From positions 186,001 through 250,000 of the forward strand of contig NZ_JACHNP010000004.1 of NCBI RefSeq assembly GCF_014206815.1: 64,000 nt of DNA, written 5' to 3'. The stretch is from Xanthomonas sp. F10. GTDB taxonomy: Bacteria; Pseudomonadota; Gammaproteobacteria; Xanthomonadales; Xanthomonadaceae. This document shows, piece by piece, positions 32,130-40,312 of this stretch. Made by a program: the position numbers and the translations under genes. Under the pieces are notes generated by a model. The model saw only the letters and a program-made list of their open reading frames with translations, made no database searches and was not told where the DNA came from. Within the stretch, counting starts at the first letter, position 1; each line of letters opens with the position of its first letter.

Positions 32130-32159
32130 TTGACGGCCCTGATCCCAAAAAGCGATAAA
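32130..32159 (+). promoter_or_regulatory. Candidate promoter of the RiPP operon
   Basis: TTGACG (32130-32135) and GATAAA (32154-32159) are separated by 18 bases. Transcription would start near 32166, about 40 bases before the HlyD start at 32205. The stretch is richer in A than the neighbourhood (CCCAAAAAGCGATAAAC). Confidence 0.45.
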
Positions 32160-32204
32160 CATTCACGCGCTAGGAAAGCACACAGCGCCGCTCAGGGGAT
32201 GGCG

Positions 32205-33488
32205 ATGGCGGACGGATTCTTCAGGGAAGAAGTGTTTCGAGCGCGCCGCGAGGGCTGGCTCGGCGCCGTGCGCCTGGACGCGCCACGCTTCGGTTGGGCT
32301 TACTTCTGGGTCAGCATCGCACTACTCGTCTTTGTTCTGACGCTGCTGTGCATTGGCAGCTATACGCGGCGAGAAGCGGTCAGTGGCACGTTGGTGCCCG
32401 ATCGCGGGCTGCTGACCATGACGCCTTCGGCCTCTGGGCGGGTCGTGCGTACGTTCGCCAAGGAAGGCGCGAAAGTCCGTGCGGGACAACCGCTGATCGA
32501 GATTTCCGGCGAACAGGACAGCGCCTCGCTCGGCGATACGCAGGCATCGGTGATCGCGCAATTGCGCCTCAAGCGCGAGCGTTTGCGTTCGGACATCGAG
32601 GAACAGCGCAGCCTGTCGCAGGCGCAGGATCGCGACTTGCGTACGCGAATCGAACTGCTGAAACGTCAGATTGCCAGTACCGAAGAACAGATCGGTCTGC
32701 AGCGGCAACGTGCCGATAGCGCCATGCGCCTGTACGAGCAATGGTCCAGTCCCGGCAACCGTGGGGTATTGACCAAGGTGCAGTTGCTGCAGCAGCAGGA
32801 TGTGGCGATACAGAATCAGGCGCAGCTCAAGGATCTGCAGAAGCATTCGCTGGAACTGCGGCAGCAGCAATCGCAATTGCGGACACAGCTGGAGCAGCTT
32901 CCGGCAACGCTGATCGGAAAGAACAACGAGATCGACCGGCAACTGGCGGACGTGGCACAGTCGATTTCCGAGAGCGAGGCCCGCCGCGCGGTGATCCTGC
33001 GCGCGCCATCGGATGGGATCGTTGGCAATCTGCTGGTGTATCCGGGGCAGCCGGTCGCTGCACAGCAGCCGTTGATGACGCTGTTGCCGCAGGAGACGCG
33101 TCTGCGCGCCGAGCTCTGGGTGTCTTCGCGTGCAGTCGGGTTCGTCAGCCCAGGCGATCGGGTGGTGTTGCGCTATCAGGCATTTCCGTATCAAAAGTTC
33201 GGACGGCACGCCGGCCGCGTCGCGGAAATTTCGCGCAGTGCGATGAGTTCGGGCGATCTGACCCGGTTGCTGGGCCAGGACATCAAGGAGCAGCGCTACC
33301 GGGTGGTCGTCGAACTGGGTAGCCAGAATGTCGTGGCGTACGGACGCAAGGAGCCACTGCGCCCCGGGATGGCGCTGGATGCGGACATTCTGCTGGAACG
33401 CAGACACCTGATCGAATGGATGTTCGAGCCGGTCTACGAACTGGCCGCCGGGATGCGCGATGCCCCGTCTGACGAGCGTGGGTCATGA
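32205..33488 (+). CDS. HlyD-family membrane fusion protein of a peptide exporter (CvaA-like)
   Basis: A 427-residue periplasmic adaptor that would link the inner-membrane peptide exporter to an outer-membrane channel such as TolC. Short cytosolic N-terminus, one transmembrane helix (about residues 34-54), a lipoyl half-motif (GRVVRTFAKEGAKVRAGQPL), a long alpha-helical hairpin rich in Gln/Arg/Leu (about 110-260), the second lipoyl half (LRAPSDGIVGNLLVYPGQPV) and a beta-barrel end. The start at 32205 is chosen for AGGGG six bases upstream; ATG 32199 is also possible. Its stop overlaps the exporter start (ATGA), so the pair is coupled. Confidence 0.88.
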   Translation: MADGFFREEVFRARREGWLGAVRLDAPRFGWAYFWVSIALLVFVLTLLCIGSYTRREAVSGTLVPDRGLLTMTPSASGRVVRTFAKEGAKVRAGQPLIEISGEQDSASLGDTQASVIAQLRLKRERLRSDIEEQRSLSQAQDRDLRTRIELLKRQIASTEEQIGLQRQRADSAMRLYEQWSSPGNRGVLTKVQLLQQQDVAIQNQAQLKDLQKHSLELRQQQSQLRTQLEQLPATLIGKNNEIDRQLADVAQSISESEARRAVILRAPSDGIVGNLLVYPGQPVAAQQPLMTLLPQETRLRAELWVSSRAVGFVSPGDRVVLRYQAFPYQKFGRHAGRVAEISRSAMSSGDLTRLLGQDIKEQRYRVVVELGSQNVVAYGRKEPLRPGMALDADILLERRHLIEWMFEPVYELAAGMRDAPSDERGS

Positions 33489-35656
33489 GCGGGTCCTGGT
33501 CGCCCTGGAGGTCGCCGTTTGCGACGCGGATCGTGCCGGTCATGCAGACCGAGGCGGCGGAGTGCGGCCTGGCCTGCCTGGCGATGGTCGCGGGATTCCA
33601 CGGGCAGAACGTCGACCTGCCCAGCCTGCGTCGGCGCTTCAGCATCTCGTTGCAGGGCGCACGTCTTGAGCGTCTGATGCAAATCGCGCGCACCATCGGT
33701 TTCGAGGTCAGGCCGATGCGCGCTGAGCTCGACTACCTGGCCGCTGTTGGCGGCCCCTGCATCCTGCACTGGGATCTAAGCCACTTCGTGGTCCTTGAGC
33801 GCGTCACGCGAGGGGTCGCGCTGATCCACGACCCTGCGCGCGGCGTGCTGCGGCTGCCGCTGGCAGAGGTCGGCAAGCATTTCACCGGCGTGTTGCTGGA
33901 ACTGGTGCCGAGTCCGAGCTTCGAGAAGGTGGCGGCGCCGCAGCCGGTGTCCTTGCGGATGCTGACCGGGAGGGTCGTCGGGCTGCGTCGCGCGCTGGTG
34001 CAGGTCTTTGCGCTGGCGCTGGCGATCGAGATGTTGGTGCTGCTGATGCCATTCCAGATGCAGTGGCTGATCGACCACGTCCTGGTCTCCGCAGACATGC
34101 CACTGCTGAAGATCCTGGCGATCGGATTCCTCCTCGCGGTACTCGCACAGACGGCGCTGAGTCTGGCGCGCAGCTGGGTGGTCAGCTGGCTGGGCGCCTC
34201 GCTCAACAGCCAGTGGATCAACAACCTGTTTGGCCACCTGATGCGATTGCCGCTGGACTATTTCGAAAAGCGGCATATGGGCGATGTGCTGTCCCGGTTC
34301 GGATCGCTGAAGTCGATCCAGACGACGCTGACCGGCAGTTTCGTCGAAGCAGTCCTCAACGGCATGACCGGCGTACTGGCGCTGGTGGTGCTGTTTTTCT
34401 ACAGCGCCAAGCTCGCCGGTTTGGTGTTGACGGCATTCGTCTGCTACTTGCTGCTGCGCGTGGCGATGTACCGCGTGCAGTTCCGGATCACCCGCGATCA
34501 ATTGTTTCATTCGGCGCGGCAGCAGAGCGAGTTGATGGAGTCGGTCCGCGGCATCCAGGCGATCAAGCTGGCCAACAAGCAGGGCCTGCGTCAGAGCCGG
34601 CTGTTCGCGGCGACCGTCCAGGCCGCCAGTCTGGATATGCAGGCGCAGCGCATTGGCCTGGCGTTCACCGCATTGAATGGCGGCGTCTTCGGGCTCCAGC
34701 GCGTGCTGCTGATCAGCATCGGTGGCTACATGGCACTGCATGATGCGTTGTCGGCGGGCATGCTGGTGGCGTTTCTCAGCTATGCGGATCTGTTCACCAG
34801 CCGGGCAGGAAGCCTGGTCGACAAGTGCGTCGAGTTTCGTATGCTGCGATTGCATGCCGAGCGTATCGCCGACATCGCCATGAGTGATCCCGAACCGCAT
34901 GCGCTGGGACACTACAGTGGGCCCGAACTGGCGCCGGAGATTGAGCTCAAGGGCGTGAGCTTCCGCTACTCCGACGATGATCCTTGGGTCCTGCGCCACT
35001 TTGATCTGAAGATTCGCGCAGGCGAATCGGTGGCCATCGTCGGACCGAGCGGTTGCGGCAAATCCACCCTGGCCAAACTCCTGTTGGGCTTGCTCGCGCC
35101 AACCGAAGGGCATATCGAGGTGGGCGGTGTGGAAATCCGACGGCTGGGGTTGGAGACCTATCGCGGCATGGTCGGTGCGGTGATGCAGGACGACCAGCTT
35201 TTCGCCGGCTCGTTGGCCGACAACATCGCGTTCTTCGATCCTGACGCCAGCCTGCAGCGCGTTGTGGCCGCCGCCAAGCTGGCGGCCATCCACGACGACA
35301 TCGTGCGGATGCCGATGGGCTACGAATCGTTGGTTGGCGACATGGGGTCGATCCTGTCGGGCGGGCAGCGGCAGAGAGTGATTCTGGCGCGTGCCCTGTA
35401 CCGGCAGCCCAAGATCCTGGTGCTGGATGAGGCAACCAGCCATCTGGATCGGCAGCGCGACGAGATGGTCAATGCGCACATCAAGGCGCTGAGCATGACG
35501 CGCGTCCTGATCGCGCATCGAGAAGACACCATCGCCTCGGCCGACCGCAAGGTCGTGCTGGGGGCGGAGCGGAATCAAGGCGTGCGTCATGGCGCCGAAA
35601 GACTTGACGCGTCGCGAAGCGTCGAGAAGCTCGCCGGCATCGTCGCCGGCGAATAA
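33485..35656 (+). CDS. ABC peptide exporter with C39 leader peptidase (CvaB-like)
   Basis: A 723-residue exporter that cuts the leader of a peptide and exports the core. The N-terminal C39 peptidase has Gln21, Cys27 (QTEAAECGLACLAMV), His100 (HWDLSHFVVL) and Asp116 (IHDPARG), so the full catalytic set is present. Six transmembrane helices fill about residues 165-440. The ATPase has Walker A GPSGCGKST, signature LSGGQRQRV, Walker B ILVLDEAT and the H-loop His in IAHRED. It overlaps the HlyD gene by four bases, and the precursor gene starts 26 bases later. Confidence 0.93.
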   Translation: MSGSWSPWRSPFATRIVPVMQTEAAECGLACLAMVAGFHGQNVDLPSLRRRFSISLQGARLERLMQIARTIGFEVRPMRAELDYLAAVGGPCILHWDLSHFVVLERVTRGVALIHDPARGVLRLPLAEVGKHFTGVLLELVPSPSFEKVAAPQPVSLRMLTGRVVGLRRALVQVFALALAIEMLVLLMPFQMQWLIDHVLVSADMPLLKILAIGFLLAVLAQTALSLARSWVVSWLGASLNSQWINNLFGHLMRLPLDYFEKRHMGDVLSRFGSLKSIQTTLTGSFVEAVLNGMTGVLALVVLFFYSAKLAGLVLTAFVCYLLLRVAMYRVQFRITRDQLFHSARQQSELMESVRGIQAIKLANKQGLRQSRLFAATVQAASLDMQAQRIGLAFTALNGGVFGLQRVLLISIGGYMALHDALSAGMLVAFLSYADLFTSRAGSLVDKCVEFRMLRLHAERIADIAMSDPEPHALGHYSGPELAPEIELKGVSFRYSDDDPWVLRHFDLKIRAGESVAIVGPSGCGKSTLAKLLLGLLAPTEGHIEVGGVEIRRLGLETYRGMVGAVMQDDQLFAGSLADNIAFFDPDASLQRVVAAAKLAAIHDDIVRMPMGYESLVGDMGSILSGGQRQRVILARALYRQPKILVLDEATSHLDRQRDEMVNAHIKALSMTRVLIAHREDTIASADRKVVLGAERNQGVRHGAERLDASRSVEKLAGIVAGE

Positions 35657-35682
35657 CCATGCTGTCTTTCAAGGAGAGTGGA

Positions 35683-35859
35683 ATGGAAACTGTCGTGAAC
35701 ACGGAAAATTCGCGTCCCGTCGCCCAGCGCTTCGCGCGTGAAATGACCCAGGAAGAAGTCAATGCGATCTCCTGTGGTGGCGGTCAGCAGCAGGGCGACA
35801 CGCTGATCGTCATCATCGTCGAAGCTGTCGATACCGAGACCATCGTCATCATCGGCTGA
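35683..35859 (+). CDS. RiPP precursor peptide with double-glycine leader, graspetide-like core
   Basis: A 58-residue peptide. Leader: about residues 1-33, with FAREMTQEEVNAISCGGG, a double-glycine-type processing region. Counting the conserved hydrophobics (Met21, Val26, Ile29) places the cut after Gly32 (CG) by the strict register, or after Gly33 (GG) by motif. Core: Gln-rich start, then two related units, DTLIVII and DTETIVII, joined by VEAV. It contains Thr40, Thr51, Thr53 and Asp39, Glu47, Asp50, Glu52, the donor and acceptor side chains used by graspetide ligases. A perfect AAGGAGAG site fixes the start. Its placement between the C39 exporter and the ATP-grasp gene is decisive. Confidence 0.85.
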   Translation: METVVNTENSRPVAQRFAREMTQEEVNAISCGGGQQQGDTLIVIIVEAVDTETIVIIG

Positions 35860-35868
35860 TCGGAAGGC

Positions 35869-35896
35869 GCATGGCGGCGCTGCAGCGCCGCCATGC
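35869..35896 (+). terminator. Perfect 28-base palindrome between precursor and ligase genes
   Basis: Positions 35869-35882 are the exact inverse of 35883-35896 (14-bp GC-rich stem, ten bases past the precursor stop). No T-run follows. It is best read as an attenuator or mRNA-stabilising hairpin that leaves more precursor than ligase mRNA. Confidence 0.65.
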
Positions 35897-35926
35897 ATCC
35901 GGCGAGACTGCACAACGGATGCCCAG

Positions 35927-37015
35927 ATGACGCAGGAAGAGGCAAGGAAGGTCTTGATCGTGGCGCCGCAACGCGACACGCACGCAACGGCCATCGCCGC
36001 CATGATCGTGGCGGCGGGACATACGGTGGAGTTGTTCGACAGTGGCGCATGGCCGACCGGCATGACCGGATCGATGCTGTGCGACACGCACGGAGCCCGC
36101 TTCGTGCGCGACGGGTCACCATTGCACTATGACGCCGCCTGGTGCAGGCGGTTGCTGTTCAAGAAGCAGCCGCCCGCGGCGGTGCACGAGCAGGATGTGG
36201 GATTCATCCGCTCCGAGGGATTGCTGTTCGACCTTGGAACGCTTGCCGTGATGGGGAGCGGGGTCGGCGTGCAGCGCTGGATCAATGCGCCGATGCAGGC
36301 GCTGATGGCGGACCAAAAGGCATTGCAGTTGGCGATGGCGGCAGCCAGCGGCCTGCGCCTCCCGCGGACCCTGATCAGCCGCCGTGCGGACGACATTCGT
36401 CGGTTTCGTAGCGCCGAACCGGATGGCGTTGTCGTCAAGCCATTCAACGTCGGGGCCTGGTCGGAAAACGCGGGCTATAGCGTGTCCTATGCGACGCGCG
36501 TCTGTATCGAGGAAACCCTGGCCGATGGCGACGTGAGCGCCTGCCCCACCAACTACCAGGAAGTTGTGCCCCACCGTGGCGATTTGCGCGTCGTCTGCCT
36601 CCAGGGGCAGTACGTAGCGGTCAAGATGACGCATGCGCTGGAAGGCGAGATCGATTACCGCGCGGTGCGCCACAAGACCACGATCACCTATGCCGAGATT
36701 GCGCTGCCGCACGCGCTGCTGGTCAAGCTTGAGCACCTGCGACAGACGCTGGCCATCGACTTTTTCTGTGCCGATTTTCTCGTCCCGGCGGATGGAGGCG
36801 AGCCGATCTTCATCGAGCTCAACCCGGGCGGCCAGTTCCTGTATCTGGACCAGAAGCTTCCACATCTGGATGTCGCACGCAAGTTCTGCGCTTTGCTGGT
36901 GCATGGTGACATCGCGCGCTATCGCGAGTTCGCCATGCCTGTCGTCGTCGCACCGCTTGCGCACGCATCCGAGCGCACACCGATCCCAACTGAAACGAGT
37001 CCCTTATGCGAATGA
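35927..37015 (+). CDS. ATP-grasp ligase, graspetide (MvdD-like) type
   Basis: A 362-residue ATP-grasp enzyme expected to form ester or amide bonds between Thr/Ser/Lys and Asp/Glu side chains of the precursor. The N-terminal domain starts KVLIVAPQRDTHATAIAAMI. The ATP-grasp core has Lys171 (GVVVKPFN), the substrate/ATP stretch YQEVVPHRGDLRVVCLQGQY and the metal-binding motif FIELNPGGQFLYLDQKLP with Glu297 and Asn299. The E(L/I)NPxGQ(W/F)L pattern is typical of omega-ester peptide ligases such as MvdC/MvdD. Ends in a ten-base overlap with the DUF6624 gene. The exact bonding pattern cannot be told. Confidence 0.85.
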   Translation: MTQEEARKVLIVAPQRDTHATAIAAMIVAAGHTVELFDSGAWPTGMTGSMLCDTHGARFVRDGSPLHYDAAWCRRLLFKKQPPAAVHEQDVGFIRSEGLLFDLGTLAVMGSGVGVQRWINAPMQALMADQKALQLAMAAASGLRLPRTLISRRADDIRRFRSAEPDGVVVKPFNVGAWSENAGYSVSYATRVCIEETLADGDVSACPTNYQEVVPHRGDLRVVCLQGQYVAVKMTHALEGEIDYRAVRHKTTITYAEIALPHALLVKLEHLRQTLAIDFFCADFLVPADGGEPIFIELNPGGQFLYLDQKLPHLDVARKFCALLVHGDIARYREFAMPVVVAPLAHASERTPIPTETSPLCE

Positions 37016-37620
37016 TGATGCGTTTGGCCGCGGCGGCGGCCCTGTTCGCGATCGCTGGCTACGGTTTCGCACGTCCTCGACAGGAGCCCTCGATGGCCCA
37101 TTCTGACCAAGCCGCGAGCGTAAATGCCGAGTACCGGCAACAGCTTCTGCAGCTTGCCCGGGCCGACCAGCAGATCCGCGACGATGCCCTGAAGCACTAC
37201 ACGCCGCAGCAGTTGCAGAGCGATCCTGGTGCCGCGCGTGCTCTCGCGTTGCAGATCCATGCTTCGCAGCAACAGAACCAGCAGAAGCTCTCCGCGCTGA
37301 TGGGCCAATACGGCTTTCCGGATACCACGGTCGCCGGTGATGACGGCGCGCACGCGGGCTTTCTGATCGCGCAGCATGCCGCGGACCGGACGTTCCGTGA
37401 CGCGTTCCTGCAAGGCATCGAAGCCGCGGCCGACAAGGGGCGCTACAGCAAAGAGGATCTCGCGCTATTCGTGGATCGCAACCGCGTGCTGAGTGGTCGG
37501 CCGCAACTCTATGGGACCCAGCACAAATCAGATGGCAGCCTGTTCGATGTAGAACAGCCGGAGCAGCTGCAGCAGCGCCGAGCCAAGATGGGATTGCCGC
37601 CGGACGTCGCCGGACAGTGA
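37006..37620 (+). CDS. Secreted DUF6624 family protein in the RiPP operon
   Basis: A 204-residue protein with a signal peptide (MRMMMRLAAAAALFAIAGYG). The mature part carries the DUF6624 pattern: repeated Gln/Asp-rich helices (LLQLARADQQIRDDALKHY), MGQYGFPDTTVAGDDGAHAG, FLIAQHAADRTFRDAFLQ, then DRNRVLSGRPQLYGTQHKSD and the ending QRRAKMGLPPD. Function of the domain is unknown. The ten-base overlap with the ATP-grasp gene implies that it belongs to the operon, possibly as an immunity, maturation or partner protein. ATGs at 37012-37018 are alternative starts. Confidence 0.82.
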   Translation: MRMMMRLAAAAALFAIAGYGFARPRQEPSMAHSDQAASVNAEYRQQLLQLARADQQIRDDALKHYTPQQLQSDPGAARALALQIHASQQQNQQKLSALMGQYGFPDTTVAGDDGAHAGFLIAQHAADRTFRDAFLQGIEAAADKGRYSKEDLALFVDRNRVLSGRPQLYGTQHKSDGSLFDVEQPEQLQQRRAKMGLPPDVAGQ

Positions 37621-37929
37621 CGCGGCGGCAAGCAGGCCGCGGCTGGAGACGGAGACATGCTCCTCCCCGCCTGAGGCAGTCAGAGCTCAAGCGCCGAACT
37701 GTTCGCGGACGAGATCGCGGGGAGGCTAGGCTTGGGCGCCCTCGCGGGTGTGTCAGGTAGTGGGCAACCTCGCCTGGATCAGTCGCGAATGCGTGACGTA
37801 GTTCGTCAAAAAAGGTGATTCCAGCCGCTAGATCTGTGTGAGCTGGGCGCTGATATGTGTTGTCCAGCCCAAAAGCAGGGACATGCCGCGCGCGCTGATC
37901 TAGTATCCCCCGGCGACAGGGGGATCATC
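37621..37929 (+). other. Gene-free gap between the two DUF6624 genes
   Basis: I see no small peptide gene with a ribosome site and no second precursor in these 309 bases. A-rich runs near 37806-37815 (GTCAAAAAAGG) could be part of a promoter for the next gene. Confidence 0.4.
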
Positions 37930-38421
37930 ATGCGAGTCGCCAGACAGTGGGCGTTCGGAGCGGCGTTGTGGGTGCTGGCGGGCATCGCCCCGGCGCAGCC
38001 GACCGGCGCACCGACAGAAGACACCGCGGCGGTGGCCAATCCGGCCTACCGCACGCAACTGCTGCAGTTGATCAGCGACGACGCGCAGGCGCGCGCCGAC
38101 CTCAAACGGGACTACACGCCGCAGCGGCTGCAGCACGATACCGTCTCGTTGCGCGCGTTCGCGCGTGAGGTGCGGATGGCGCAGAAGGAAAGCCAGGAGC
38201 GCCTGGCCGAGCTGATCCGGCGCCAGGGCTTTCCCGATGCGCAGGCGGTCGGCGCCGAGACGGCGCACGCGGTGTTCCTGATCGCCCAGCGCATCACCGA
38301 GCCGGGCTTCCGCGCCGACTTCCAGCGCGGCATCGACGCGGCCGTGCAGCGCGACGCCTACAGCCGTGCCGATCAAACGCTGTTCGCCAATCGTAGTCGC
38401 GCGCTGAGCGCGAAGCGCTAG
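37930..38421 (+). CDS. Second secreted DUF6624 protein, C-terminally short
   Basis: A 163-residue paralog of the protein at 37006-37620 with its own signal peptide (to about residue 22, PAQA). Matching blocks are YRTQLLQLISDDAQARADLK, RDYTPQRLQHDT, IRRQGFPDAQAVGAETAHAV and FLIAQRITEPGFRADFQRGI. It stops at LFANRSRALSAKR, exactly where the first copy goes on with SGRPQLYGTQ, so the conserved C-terminal part is missing. The start at 37930 follows AGGGGGATCATC. Either a degenerated duplicate or a specialised short form. Confidence 0.75.
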   Translation: MRVARQWAFGAALWVLAGIAPAQPTGAPTEDTAAVANPAYRTQLLQLISDDAQARADLKRDYTPQRLQHDTVSLRAFAREVRMAQKESQERLAELIRRQGFPDAQAVGAETAHAVFLIAQRITEPGFRADFQRGIDAAVQRDAYSRADQTLFANRSRALSAKR

Positions 38422-38725
38422 CGTCGCCATCGCGGCAATGCCGACGCGGCATCGCGCCGCGGTGCGCGTGCGAACGCATCGCCAGGTGTCGACGCTGCCG
38501 ATGCCCCGCGTGCATGTCTACATTTTGCGGCCGATCTGCACTGGCATCGCCGTCGATTGACGTTGCAGTTGCGCTGTCGCTGCAACGGATTGCGCGCTCC
38601 GGCAATGGTCGCGATCACAGTGCGCGTGCGTGATTGGTTGCGTCGATGGCATCGATTGCAACGAACGAATGTTCTGCGCGCCGCGCTGCCGCCATGCTGC
38701 AGCTCCCTTCACGCGAGCCGACGCC
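38422..38725 (+). other. katB upstream region
   Basis: 304 bases without a gene. It contains an inverted repeat GTTGCAG / CTGCAAC at 38562-38568 and 38580-38586, and further TTGCAAC-type words at 38581 and 38655. I cannot see a full OxyR site (four ATAG half sites). Confidence 0.4.
38562..38586 (+). promoter_or_regulatory. Inverted repeat upstream of katB
   Basis: Perfect 7-bp arms (GTTGCAG and CTGCAAC) with an 11-base spacer, about 140 bases before the katB start. A TTGACG box overlaps its left side (38558-38563). Candidate regulator site; the binding protein is not evident. Confidence 0.35.
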
Positions 38726-40249
38726 ATGCGCCCTGGATCCCTGTTGTTGCTTGTCCTGTTGTCGCCTTCCCTGAGCCTGTCGGCCAGTGCCGCACAGTCC
38801 ACGCTCACCCGCGACAATGGCGCGCCGGTGGGCGACAACCAGAACTCGCAAACCGCAGGGCCCAATGGCCCGACGCTGCTGCAGGACGTGCAACTGATCC
38901 AGAAGCTGCAGCGCTTCGACCGCGAGCGCATCCCCGAGCGCGTGGTGCACGCGCGCGGCACCGGCGTGCATGGCGAGTTCACCGCCACCGCCGACATCTC
39001 CGACCTGAGCAAGGCCAAGGTGTTCGCGCCGGGTACCACCACGCCGGTGTTCGTGCGCTTCTCCTCGGTGGTGCACGGCAACCATTCGCCGGAAACGCTG
39101 CGCGATCCGCACGGCTTCGCCACCAAGTTCTATACCAGCGAAGGCAACTGGGACCTGGTCGGCAACAACTTCCCGACCTTCTTCATCCGCGATGCGATCA
39201 AGTTCCCGGACATGGTGCATGCGTTCAAGCCGGACCCGCGCACCAACCTCGACGACGATGCGCGCCGCTTCGACTTCTTCTCGCACGTGCCCGAGGCGAC
39301 CCGCACCCTGACCCTGCTGTACTCCAACGAAGGCACGCCCGCCGGCTATCGCTTCATGGACGGCAACGGCGTGCACGCCTACAAGCTGGTCAACGCGCAG
39401 GGCCAGGTGCATTACGTCAAGTTCCACTGGAAGAGCCTGCAGGGCCTCAAGAACCTGGATCCGCAGCAGGTGGTGGCGGTGCAGGGCAAGGACTACAGCC
39501 ACCTGACCAACGACCTGGTCGGCGCGATCAAGCGTGGCGACTATCCGAAGTGGGACCTGTACATCCAGGTGCTCGCGCCCGAGGATCTGGCCAAGTTCGA
39601 CTTCGATCCGCTGGACGCCACCAAGATCTGGCCGGGCGTGCCCGAGCGCAAGATCGGGCAGATGGTGCTGAACAAGAACGTGGACAACTTCTTCCAGGAG
39701 ACCGAGCAGGTGGCGATGGCGCCGGCCAACCTGGTGCCGGGCATCGAGCCGTCGGAAGATCGCCTGCTGCAGGGGCGCATCTTTTCCTACGCCGATACCC
39801 AGCTGTACCGCGTCGGCACCAATGGCCTGAGCCTGCCGGTGAACCGGCCGCGGGTGGCGGTCAACAACGGCAACCAGGATGGCGCGATGAACGCCGGCAG
39901 CACCAACAGCGGCGTGAACTACGAGCCGAGCCGGCTCAGCCCGCGGCCGCAGGATCCGAGCGCGCGCTACAGCCAGTTGCCGCTGTCAGGCACCACCCAG
40001 CAGGCCAAGATCACGCGTGAGCAGAACTTCAAGCAGGCCGGCGAGCTGTTCCGCAGCTACAGCAAGAAGGAGCAGCAGGACCTGATCCAGAGCTTCGGCG
40101 AATCGCTGGCCGGCACCGACGACGTGAGCAAGCACATCATGCTGTCGTTCCTGTACAAGGCCGATCCGGCCTACGGCAGCGGCGTGGCACGGGTGGCCAA
40201 GGGCGACCTGGCGCGGGTCAAGCAACTGGCCGCGCAGTTGCAGGATTGA
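38726..40249 (+). CDS. katB: Exported haem catalase KatB
   Basis: A 507-residue monofunctional catalase that splits hydrogen peroxide into water and oxygen. A signal peptide (MRPGSLLLLVLLSPSLSLSASA) shows export to the periplasm. Catalytic His lies in ERIPERVVHARGTG, the active-site Asn in the GNNFPTFFIRDA region, and the proximal haem ligand Tyr in RIFSYADTQLYR. Small-subunit type by length. The start at 38726 is chosen for the signal peptide; the frame is open 32 codons further upstream without a plausible N-terminus. Followed by ankB, as in Pseudomonas. Confidence 0.94.
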   Translation: MRPGSLLLLVLLSPSLSLSASAAQSTLTRDNGAPVGDNQNSQTAGPNGPTLLQDVQLIQKLQRFDRERIPERVVHARGTGVHGEFTATADISDLSKAKVFAPGTTTPVFVRFSSVVHGNHSPETLRDPHGFATKFYTSEGNWDLVGNNFPTFFIRDAIKFPDMVHAFKPDPRTNLDDDARRFDFFSHVPEATRTLTLLYSNEGTPAGYRFMDGNGVHAYKLVNAQGQVHYVKFHWKSLQGLKNLDPQQVVAVQGKDYSHLTNDLVGAIKRGDYPKWDLYIQVLAPEDLAKFDFDPLDATKIWPGVPERKIGQMVLNKNVDNFFQETEQVAMAPANLVPGIEPSEDRLLQGRIFSYADTQLYRVGTNGLSLPVNRPRVAVNNGNQDGAMNAGSTNSGVNYEPSRLSPRPQDPSARYSQLPLSGTTQQAKITREQNFKQAGELFRSYSKKEQQDLIQSFGESLAGTDDVSKHIMLSFLYKADPAYGSGVARVAKGDLARVKQLAAQLQD

Positions 40250-40312
40250 TGCGTCCCACGCGCGGCGTGGCGGCGCTATCGCCGCGCTGCGCATCTTCTT
40301 GCGGAGATCACC

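Noticed and set aside
37621-37929. Second RiPP precursor between the DUF6624 genes
   Set aside because: All small frames with ATG are shorter than 20 codons or lack a leader; none has a ribosome site.
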